The notes below the pieces were generated by a model, which was not told the DNA's origin, searched no databases, and saw only the letters and a program-made list of their open reading frames with translations. This document shows positions 31,714-38,625 of a stretch of DNA of 38,625 nucleotides, one piece after another (position 1 is the first letter of the stretch; every line of letters begins with the position of its first letter). The stretch comes from Bacillota bacterium (GTDB lineage Bacteria; Bacillota; Bacilli; Alicyclobacillales; SLC66), in NCBI GenBank assembly GCA_026627345.1, contig JAPNUP010000105.1:1-38625 (forward strand). Reading direction: 5' to 3'. The position numbers and the translations under genes are program-made.

Positions 31714-33111
31714 ATGTGGGCGGTTTGGCTCGATCGATGGCAATTTGGATTTACAACCGTATATCACTTTCTCTTTGTTCCGCTAACCATCGGTTTAGCG
31801 TTTCTGATCAGCGTCATGGAAACGATGTACGTTACGAAACATGACATCATGTATCGTCGGATGGCCCAGTTTTGGGGAAAATTATTCCTCATTAATTTTG
31901 CACTTGGCGTTGTCACAGGTATCATGCAAGAGTTTCAGTTCGGCATGAACTGGTCCAATTACTCCCGGTTTGTTGGCGACGTTTTTGGAGCACCACTCGC
32001 CATTGAGTCCTTAGCAGCATTCTTTCTAGAATCAGCATTTATTGGAACTTGGTTATTTGGATGGGACAAACTACCTCCTAAGATCCATGTATTATCCATT
32101 TGGATGGTCACGATAGGTGTCAGTCTATCCGCATTTTGGATTCTGACCGCGAACTCGTTTATGCAGGAACCTGTCGGCTATGTGATGTCGCACGGCCGAG
32201 CCCATATGAACAGTTTTGGTGCTTTAATCACCAATCCACAATTTAGAGTGGAATTTCCACACGTTTGGTTTGGCGCCTTAACTACAGGATCCTTTTTTGT
32301 AGCTGGTGTCAGCGCGTACTATTTATTACGCCGGAGAGAAATCCCTCTATTTGCGCAATCCTTTCGCATCGCCGTATATACTGGGCTGATTGCGAGTGTA
32401 CTGGTTGCTGTCATCGGACATGCACAAGGGCAGCACCTCATCAAAGCCCAGCCCATGAAGATGGCAGCATCAGAAGCACTGTGGCACACAAGTCCGTATC
32501 ACGCACCGTGGTCGCTTGTGGCATGGATTGATGCAAAGGATCATCGTAATCCTTTTGACATCGAAATCCCTTACGCGCTAAGTATTTTGTCTTATAACCA
32601 TACATATGGCTCAGTTCCCGGCATTGAAGAATTACAGGAACAGTACGTCAGTAAGTATGGCCCAGGAAACTACGTCCCCTCCGTTTGGGTAACCTTCTGG
32701 ACGTTTCGTGTCATGGTGCTTGCCGGGTCACTCATGATTTTTCTCGCCATGTACGGAGCATTCCGTGGTCTACGAGACGATGAAGGGCTAGCTAAACGGC
32801 GTCAATATCTACGCATTATGCCCTGGGCGATCAGTCTCCCATTTATCGCAAATTCCACCGGTTGGATTATGACAGAGATGGGAAGACAACCGTGGGCGGT
32901 CAATGGGTTACTGAAGACAGCAGACAGCATTTCACCAACCGTCGGAGTCCCTCTTGTTTGGACCACCATTATCGGATTTGGAATTGTTTACGCCGCATTT
33001 GCCGTAGTCGATGTCTATCTATTCGTCACCTTCATTAAAAAAGGACCCGACCCTGAACGAGGTCCTGAGGAAATGGACGCTGAAGCATTGCAGCCAGCAT
33101 TTGAACCGTAA
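31714..33111 (+). CDS. cydA: Cytochrome bd ubiquinol oxidase subunit I
   Basis: 465 residues, canonical CydA. It has heme-ligand His18 (T-V-Y-H-F-L-F-V-P-L), the acidic helix E-S-A-F-I-G-T-W-L-F-G-W, a His in F-P-H-V-W-F-G-A-L-T-T-G, heme b558 ligand Met386 in W-I-M-T-E-M-G-R-Q-P-W, and the short-Q-loop form common in Bacillota. It oxidises quinol and reduces oxygen without pumping protons. ATG 31714 has GAGGTG seven bases upstream; ATG 31699 is less favourable. Probably cotranscribed with cydB, and perhaps with SQR2. bd oxidases are comparatively sulfide-resistant, which fits the pairing. Confidence 0.93.
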   Translation: MWAVWLDRWQFGFTTVYHFLFVPLTIGLAFLISVMETMYVTKHDIMYRRMAQFWGKLFLINFALGVVTGIMQEFQFGMNWSNYSRFVGDVFGAPLAIESLAAFFLESAFIGTWLFGWDKLPPKIHVLSIWMVTIGVSLSAFWILTANSFMQEPVGYVMSHGRAHMNSFGALITNPQFRVEFPHVWFGALTTGSFFVAGVSAYYLLRRREIPLFAQSFRIAVYTGLIASVLVAVIGHAQGQHLIKAQPMKMAASEALWHTSPYHAPWSLVAWIDAKDHRNPFDIEIPYALSILSYNHTYGSVPGIEELQEQYVSKYGPGNYVPSVWVTFWTFRVMVLAGSLMIFLAMYGAFRGLRDDEGLAKRRQYLRIMPWAISLPFIANSTGWIMTEMGRQPWAVNGLLKTADSISPTVGVPLVWTTIIGFGIVYAAFAVVDVYLFVTFIKKGPDPERGPEEMDAEALQPAFEP

Positions 33112-33154
33112 AGATCATCAATGACGAAAACTTGAACAATGGAGTGAAGAGGTC

Positions 33155-34168
33155 ATGAGCCTTAATGTACTGTGGTTTATCATCATTACCGTATTATTTA
33201 CAGGCTTTTTTGTACTCGAAGGATTTGATTTTGGCGTGGGTATCATTGCCCCGTTCCTTGGTAAGACCGATGAACAACGTCGACTGTTAATCAATAGTAT
33301 CGGGCCCTTTTGGGATGCGAATGAAGTCTGGTTTATCTCTGCTGGCGCTGGCATGTTTGCAGCGTTCCCGGATTGGTACGCCACGTTATTTAGTGGCTTT
33401 TACATTCCACTGTTCCTTCTTTTAATCGCGTTAATGGCGCGCGGAGTCGCTTTTGAATTCCGAAGCAAGCTAAGTCACGCTCGATGGCGGACATTTTGGG
33501 ATTGGGCCGCCTTTGCTGGCAGTTTACTTCCACCGATGCTTTGGGGCATCGCACTCTCTAATTTAATGCGAGGTGTGCCGATTGATGCGCACATGAATTA
33601 TGTTGGTGGATTTTGGAATCTCATAAACCCATACGCGGTACTCGGCGGCATCAGCATGGCTTTACTGTGTTTGCTACATGGTTCACTGTTTCTAACTCTA
33701 CGTCTCAGTGGAGACCTTCGTGTAAGAGCGCGGGCTGCTGCCAAACGAATTGGTGTATGGACGACAATCTCCATGTTCTTGTTCGTTATTTATAGTTATT
33801 TCCAGACGGATCTCTTCGTGAAAGTGGGCCTTGACCCCGGGAGTCTGCCTGTCCTGGCTGGGATGACACTTATTTCCGTGCCGTTTCTCATCTTTACTGA
33901 GCATGATGGCTGGGCTTTCATACTCAGTGCTTTAACGATCGCCTGTTCAACGGCCACCGTGTTCTACGATCTCTTCCCGCGGGTGATGATTAGTTCCTTG
34001 AACCCAGCTTGGGACTTGACTATTTATAACGCCGCCAGTGGGCCCTATGCCTTAACCGTCATGTCGATCGTTGCGCTAAGCATTCTGCCTGTGGTATTCA
34101 TTTATCAAGGCTGGACATATTGGGTATTTCGCAAAAGGTTGGACGTTGGTGGACATTTGGATTACTAA
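33155..34168 (+). CDS. cydB: Cytochrome bd ubiquinol oxidase subunit II
   Basis: 337 residues, about eight helices. The N-terminal F-V-L-E-G-F-D-F-G-V-G is the CydB signature, followed by G-P-F-W-D-A-N-E-V-W, the family's most conserved segment. GAGG precedes ATG 33155. It lies 43 bases after cydA. Its stop overlaps the stop of the opposing cydC by four bases (34165-34168), with no room for a terminator. Confidence 0.93.
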   Translation: MSLNVLWFIIITVLFTGFFVLEGFDFGVGIIAPFLGKTDEQRRLLINSIGPFWDANEVWFISAGAGMFAAFPDWYATLFSGFYIPLFLLLIALMARGVAFEFRSKLSHARWRTFWDWAAFAGSLLPPMLWGIALSNLMRGVPIDAHMNYVGGFWNLINPYAVLGGISMALLCLLHGSLFLTLRLSGDLRVRARAAAKRIGVWTTISMFLFVIYSYFQTDLFVKVGLDPGSLPVLAGMTLISVPFLIFTEHDGWAFILSALTIACSTATVFYDLFPRVMISSLNPAWDLTIYNAASGPYALTVMSIVALSILPVVFIYQGWTYWVFRKRLDVGGHLDY

Positions 34169-35898
34169 AACATATCCATTTCGTAATCCCACATTTTCTG
34201 ATACGGTCCACTTTGGTGAATCAGTTCTTGGTGAATGCCCCGCTCAATGATAGAGCCTTGACTCAGGACGATGATTTCATCCATCGTCCCTATGCTTTTC
34301 AAGTGGTGCGTGATCCAAATCACGGATTTATGACGTGAGATAGCTTCTAGATTTCCCTTGATTTCGAGTGCCGTTTGCGCGTCTAACGCTTCCAGGGGTT
34401 CATCGAACAACAGAATCGGTGCATTAGCCAATACGGCGCGTGCAATCGCGATTCGTTGACGCTGTCCGCCTGATGGCACGTGACCAAATTCACCTATGAC
34501 TGTGTCGAATCCCTCTGGAAGAGGGTCTATCCAGGAACTGAGTTGTGCGACTTCGGCTACTTTTTGCAGTTCTTCAAGATCAGCCGTAGGCTTGGCAATT
34601 CTCAAATTATCAGCAATCGAGGCATTAAAAATCGGTGTGTGCGCAGAAATCACAACAAAGCCCGAGCGAACGACTTCTCCAGCCAAGGATCGCAGATCGA
34701 TATCGTCGATCGTCACAGTCCCTTCCTGTGTGTCCCAGAGCCGAGTTAACAAATGAATAATCGTGCTTTTGCCTCCGCCATTATGACCTACAATGGCCAT
34801 ATGCTTGCCAGGATACAAATCCAGGGTGATACCCGAAAGAATAGGGTTCCCAGATGTGTAGGAAAAAGATACATCGTTCATACGAACGTGCCAATGATCG
34901 GGAAGTCGCCGTCGATCATGATCACACGATGGGTCAGGAGTCTGTACCGGCCAATTTTTGATCTCTTGCAATCGGCGTACGGAAGCGACATTTTCACCCA
35001 GTGCCACGAACGTCATAGGTATTGGCAATACCGCCTCAAAACTAGCCATTGAGGTTAAGGCGACTACCGTCAACATGACACTTCCTAACAAGTGATGTTC
35101 GACACGTGGCATGGCGCACGCCAGCATAGCCCAGGCCGTTCCTGAGACAATGACAACAGTACAGGCTTCGATCACAGCTTGCCTGAGCACCAATTGTCGT
35201 TGATAAGTATTTAATCTCTCTTGCAAGATATCAAGGGCGCCTAAAAACTGTCTTCCACCGTCATCAGCCATCGATAGGTCTTGAGTTCCACTGACGAGGT
35301 CACAAATCTTCTGATACATACGCGAACGGCCATCCGTATAGGATTGATCGATTCTACGTGTACTCCAGTGTCCAACCATAGGCAAGATCACTCCTACCAT
35401 GGTCAGTCCCACCAATAACACGCAACCTAAAAGAAAACTGCCAGTGACACTGATGATGGCAAACGACAATCCCGCTGCCATAAACGCAACGATCGGTGGT
35501 GTAAGGACGCGAAGGAATACGTTCTGAAGCACTTCAATATCATTGGTAATCCTATCTAGAAAGTCCCCGATCGACCACTTTGCAAATGCAGACGGCCAAC
35601 GAGGTTCGAGCATAGAGTAGAATCGCGTACGAATGTGGGATAAGATTCGAAACGTCACATCGTGTGAGATCAACCGTTCAGCATAACGAAAGGCTGCCCT
35701 TGATAGGCCAAAGAACCTTACAGATACAATCGGTACCCACAGCAACAAAATCGTCGACGGATGGGTTGCCGCTTTGGCAATCAAATATCCTGCGATGGCC
35801 ATAAGTCCAATATTTGATGCTATCGACGAAAATCCAAGCCCGACAGAGAGCACCATGCGTCCCCACTGCCGATTCAACCAATGAAGTCCGGTTTCCAC
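34165..35898 (-). CDS. cydC: Thiol reductant ABC exporter subunit CydC
   Basis: 577 residues: a six-helix ABC exporter membrane domain (about 15-310) and a nucleotide-binding domain with Walker A G-H-N-G-G-G-K-S-T, signature P-S-G-G-Q-R-Q-R and Walker B I-L-L-F-D-E-P. Together with CydD it moves cysteine or glutathione out of the cytosol, which is needed to assemble bd oxidases. The start is GTG 35898 with AGGGGG upstream. It lies three bases after the cydD stop and converges on cydB. Confidence 0.88.
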   Translation of the reverse strand: METGLHWLNRQWGRMVLSVGLGFSSIASNIGLMAIAGYLIAKAATHPSTILLLWVPIVSVRFFGLSRAAFRYAERLISHDVTFRILSHIRTRFYSMLEPRWPSAFAKWSIGDFLDRITNDIEVLQNVFLRVLTPPIVAFMAAGLSFAIISVTGSFLLGCVLLVGLTMVGVILPMVGHWSTRRIDQSYTDGRSRMYQKICDLVSGTQDLSMADDGGRQFLGALDILQERLNTYQRQLVLRQAVIEACTVVIVSGTAWAMLACAMPRVEHHLLGSVMLTVVALTSMASFEAVLPIPMTFVALGENVASVRRLQEIKNWPVQTPDPSCDHDRRRLPDHWHVRMNDVSFSYTSGNPILSGITLDLYPGKHMAIVGHNGGGKSTIIHLLTRLWDTQEGTVTIDDIDLRSLAGEVVRSGFVVISAHTPIFNASIADNLRIAKPTADLEELQKVAEVAQLSSWIDPLPEGFDTVIGEFGHVPSGGQRQRIAIARAVLANAPILLFDEPLEALDAQTALEIKGNLEAISRHKSVIWITHHLKSIGTMDEIIVLSQGSIIERGIHQELIHQSGPYQKMWDYEMDMF

Positions 35899-35901
35899 TC
35901 G

Positions 35902-37677
35902 TTATCCCCCTACCTGAAACGTATCGAGTTGGCGCTGGTCACCCTGATTTCGTGATTCAATGGTGGTGACGCGACCGTTTCGTACCACAAATACTTTGTC
36001 CATGCGTTCCACTGTACTCAGTCGATGTGCGATAATGAGTACTGTCTGAGAGGATGGCAGACGGTGAATCACCTCTCTAAACCAACGCTCACTTTCGACA
36101 TCGAGGTGCGCGGTGGGTTCGTCTAGTAGCCATATAGAGCATGGCTTAAGCAGCATTCTGGCGACCGCGATTCGCTGAACTTGTCCACTACTGAGCGACA
36201 TTCCTCCAGAGCCTATTTTTGTTTCATATCCTTGAGGTAATAAGTGAACGAATGAATGAACCCCTGCCTGCTCGGCGACCCGCCAAACTTCATCCAATTC
36301 GGCGGATGGACGAGACATGCGAATGTTTTCTAGGACGGACGCGCTAAAGATGTGGGGACGTTGTCCAAGGTACGAAATGTCGCGTCTCCATGCGGAAATA
36401 TTCCCCTCACACAATGGTTCACCATGCACATAGATAGCCCCCGTCTGAGGACGAAGGGCGCCAATGAGTAAAGAAAACAAAGTGCTCTTTCCGGCACCGG
36501 ATGAACCGACAACAGCGATGTGCTCCCCGGCAGCTACCGATAAAGACACATCCTTTAAAACTGGTTCTTGCGTTTCGGGATAGGTAAAAGTCATTTGTTC
36601 GACCCGGAGAATAGGTCTACGATCCTTCAAAAGAGTTAAATCTGATGCCGACATCACCGGATCTTGTACACGATTGTCAGAGACTATACTGCTGCTTTGC
36701 ATCGGTGAAGTATTCAGGATGTCTCCAAGATGTTGAAGTGCGAGGCGACCTTCCATGCTCGCATGAAATTGACTCCCTAAACTTCTCAAAGGCAGATAAA
36801 ATTCCCCAGCTAACATAATCGTCAAAAGTGCATGTGTGAAGCTTAAATGGCCCGAGAGTAGTCGTAATCCAACGCCGACCGCCACCATGGCCGTACCGAT
36901 CGTCGAAATCAGTTCCATGGCAAAAGAAGATAGAAAAGCAACTTTTAATGTATCCATTGTGGCTTTACGGTACCGTTCTCCAACTTTCGCCACAACGTCT
37001 CTCTGTGCCTGACTTCGATTAAAGAGCTTAAGCGTTGTTAACCCTTCGATGACCTCGTAAAAATGTGCACCTAGGCGACGCATCGCGGCCCATTGCTTTT
37101 GCGTTTTCTGTCGCGCTACGCGACCAAGTAATATCATGAAAAAAGGGATGAGCTGGGCCGTCGTAAAGAGAATCAATCCTGAAATCCAATCCGTAAAAAA
37201 AACCACGATAAGAACCGCTGCTGGAATGACAATCGCGAGTACGATTTGTGGGAGCGCGAAACGAATAAAGGGTTCCACGCTTTCGATATCCGTATAAGCG
37301 GTGTGGATCCACTCACCGACCTGTTGCTGATTAACCTCACTGAGACCCTGTTGGAGCAAGTGAAGCGACAAACTCGATCGCAACTTGGTTTTGACTCGTA
37401 TCGCTAAGTGTGTTCCAGCCCATTGCACGACGTAACGACATATCCCGCGCACTAAAATAAGGAACCCTAAAAGCCACAGCATTCTCATCACCATAGATGA
37501 ACTTTCCATATGCGTGGGGATCCCTGTAATAAGCTTGGCAAACAAATATATTTGCGGAATCATGAATAGTCCTTCGACAACCCCGCTCAGCGTCGTCAAC
37601 AAAAACCACGGCCATGTTCCGCGTAAATCTTTTACAATTTTCCGCATACCTTGACTATATTGCATATGTATGATCAC
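35902..37677 (-). CDS. cydD: Thiol reductant ABC exporter subunit CydD
   Basis: 591 residues: a membrane domain (about 20-310) and an ATPase domain with Walker A G-S-S-G-A-G-K-S-T, signature L-S-S-G-Q-V-Q-R and Walker B I-W-L-L-D-E-P-T-A-H-L-D. It is the CydC partner. GTG 37677 has CAGGGA seven bases upstream; internal ATGs at residues 5 and 11 are alternatives. It is first gene of cydDC and runs toward cydAB rather than with it, so assembly factors and oxidase are on separate transcripts. Confidence 0.88.
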   Translation of the reverse strand: MIIHMQYSQGMRKIVKDLRGTWPWFLLTTLSGVVEGLFMIPQIYLFAKLITGIPTHMESSSMVMRMLWLLGFLILVRGICRYVVQWAGTHLAIRVKTKLRSSLSLHLLQQGLSEVNQQQVGEWIHTAYTDIESVEPFIRFALPQIVLAIVIPAAVLIVVFFTDWISGLILFTTAQLIPFFMILLGRVARQKTQKQWAAMRRLGAHFYEVIEGLTTLKLFNRSQAQRDVVAKVGERYRKATMDTLKVAFLSSFAMELISTIGTAMVAVGVGLRLLSGHLSFTHALLTIMLAGEFYLPLRSLGSQFHASMEGRLALQHLGDILNTSPMQSSSIVSDNRVQDPVMSASDLTLLKDRRPILRVEQMTFTYPETQEPVLKDVSLSVAAGEHIAVVGSSGAGKSTLFSLLIGALRPQTGAIYVHGEPLCEGNISAWRRDISYLGQRPHIFSASVLENIRMSRPSAELDEVWRVAEQAGVHSFVHLLPQGYETKIGSGGMSLSSGQVQRIAVARMLLKPCSIWLLDEPTAHLDVESERWFREVIHRLPSSQTVLIIAHRLSTVERMDKVFVVRNGRVTTIESRNQGDQRQLDTFQVGG

Positions 37678-37805
37678 CAGCGCATCCCTGAATCAGTACA
37701 ATCCCTCTTAGTTCTTGTTTCCATAAATTTACCCGAGCATACTTGGTAGGCATGGAAGAAATCCTACTCGCGATTGGCCTGATTTCAAATGTGTTTGGAA
37801 ATGGT

Positions 37806-37836
37806 TGCATAGAATCATACAGAGAAAGGCATACTC
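37806..37836 (+). promoter_or_regulatory. Candidate sigma-G (forespore) promoter
   Basis: TGCATA (37806-37811), an 18-base spacer and CATACTC (37830-37836) fit the sigma-G pattern (G-H-A-T-R, then C-A-T-H-M-T-A) except for the last base. It precedes a germinant-receptor gene, a typical sigma-G target, by about 29 bases, leaving just room for the AGGAGGTGG site. Confidence 0.55.
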
Positions 37837-37864
37837 TTCCTGTAATAACAGGAGGTGGACAGGT

Positions 37865-38625
37865 ATGCCGAATTCATCCTCGAGTGATCAGTCAGGCAGC
37901 TCGGCTGCCGGCAGCGGTACGCAGCCTCTGTCATCTCATGGTTTGCTTAACCCGGATACCTTTTGCGAACGTCCTATCTTTATGGAGATCGGGCTCAATG
38001 AGCAACTCTTACGGGGCGTCTTTACGCGCTGTTCCGATATCGTCTTTCGGACGTTCACCATCTTTGGCGCACGCAAAGCTTTGCTTCTGTACGTGGATGG
38101 ACTGATCGATTCCAAAGAACTCGAAGAAAACATCCTCAAACCGCTCACTACGGCCGAAGGTTCTACGATGTACGGACAGCAGTCGACGATCGCATTTTTA
38201 CAGGAGGTCGTGTTGCCGATCGGCAGTACAGAGACGGTGGACACCCTTCCGCGCGTGGTCAACATGGTGCTGCGCTGGCAAGGCCTGCTCCTGATCGACG
38301 GCGAGACGAAAGCACTGGCGCTTAGCGTATCCGGGTGGCCGCAGCGTGCCGTCGCGGAGCCTCAGACAGAGGCGGTGATTCGCGGACCGCGCGAGGCGTT
38401 TACCGAGAATGTGCGGACGTCGACCGCGCTCATTCGCAGGCGCATTCACACCCCCGATCTGAAGATGGAGAGCATGCAGATCGGACGCTACACGCAGACG
38501 CAAGTGGTGCTTTGCTACATCGAGAACTTGGCGAGCCCCAACCTGATCAAGGAGGTCAAAGAGAGGCTGAGTCGCATCGAGATCGACGCGGTGCTCGAAT
38601 CTGGATACATCGAAGAGTTGATCGA
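37865..38625 (+). CDS. Spore germination protein, GerA/SpoVAF family A-subunit (partial, 5' end)
   Basis: The first 253 codons run off the right edge without a stop. After a Ser/Gly-rich start the frame shows the N-terminal cytosolic domain of GerA-type A subunits. Recognisable parts are L-L-Y-V-D-G-L-I-D, L-L-I-D-G-E-T-K-A-L-A-L, F-T-E-N-V-R-T-S-T-A-L-I-R-R-R-I, I-G-R-Y-T-Q-T and L-E-S-G-Y-I-E-E-L-I. These proteins form germinant-gated channels in the spore inner membrane. ATG 37865 has AGGAGGTGG nine bases upstream. The gene is more GC-rich than the cyd genes before it. Whether GerA, GerK or SpoVAF type cannot be told without the rest. Confidence 0.88.
   Translation, partial: MPNSSSSDQSGSSAAGSGTQPLSSHGLLNPDTFCERPIFMEIGLNEQLLRGVFTRCSDIVFRTFTIFGARKALLLYVDGLIDSKELEENILKPLTTAEGSTMYGQQSTIAFLQEVVLPIGSTETVDTLPRVVNMVLRWQGLLLIDGETKALALSVSGWPQRAVAEPQTEAVIRGPREAFTENVRTSTALIRRRIHTPDLKMESMQIGRYTQTQVVLCYIENLASPNLIKEVKERLSRIEIDAVLESGYIEELI

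Noticed and set aside
37743-38105. 120-codon plus-strand frame before the gerA-type gene
   Set aside because: It is out of frame with the GerA-like reading frame that begins at 37865 behind AGGAGGTGG, and its translation resembles no known protein.

Overview
The window looks like the chromosome of a spore-forming Gram-positive bacterium (Bacillota), probably a sulfur-oxidising acidophile related to Alicyclobacillaceae. This is an inference from gene content, not a database match. The evidence is a GerA-type germinant receptor subunit behind a sigma-G-like promoter, a two-LysM GH18 hydrolase of the spore-cortex type, strong GGAGG-type ribosome binding sites, two cytochrome bd-type oxidases each paired with a sulfide:quinone oxidoreductase (SQR)-like gene, and a sulfur-trafficking operon. 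No tRNA, rRNA, CRISPR array or insertion sequence was seen.

Layout. 1-6134 (minus): a partial SDR dehydrogenase, then a tightly coupled operon of hybrid histidine kinase, response regulator, membrane HEAT-repeat protein and processive family-2 glycosyltransferase. 6393-8679 (plus): LysM-GH18 hydrolase and acetamidase/formamidase. 8707-12905 (minus): NAD-dependent epimerase, AEC permease and a GMC oxidoreductase with a fused gluconate-dehydrogenase-subunit-3-like N-terminus. 13102-14280 (minus): a PAS-HD protein behind a cyclic-di-GMP-I riboswitch with an intrinsic terminator.

14380-17698 (minus): sulfur operon of TusA-like, DsrE-like, TusA-OsmC fusion, MetE-like and CcdA-like genes. The CcdA-like gene has an in-frame TGA exactly where the family has its conserved cysteine, giving a C-x-x-[TGA] motif. 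It is either a selenoprotein candidate or a nonsense mutant. 17990-21042: APC permease, a 3' remnant of a LysR regulator, and an MFS transporter with a good promoter. 21172-23522 (minus): surface-protein operon made of an unlisted 54-residue membrane peptide, a DUF3494 (ice-binding-like) protein with Thr/Pro repeats and a sorting-type C-terminus, and a sortase.

23778-37677: a respiratory island. SQR1, cydA' and cydB' (minus) are mirrored by SQR2, cydA and cydB (plus). Between the modules lie a NreB-like PAS kinase with a three-cysteine cluster, a NarL-type regulator, and a persulfide-dioxygenase-like beta-lactamase-fold gene. cydD and cydC follow convergently. The joint picture is sulfide oxidation into the quinone pool, disposal of the resulting persulfide, and quinol oxidation by bd oxidases under redox or oxygen control. 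The first oxidase is divergent and lacks the usual heme-ligand Met. The window ends inside the gerA-type gene.
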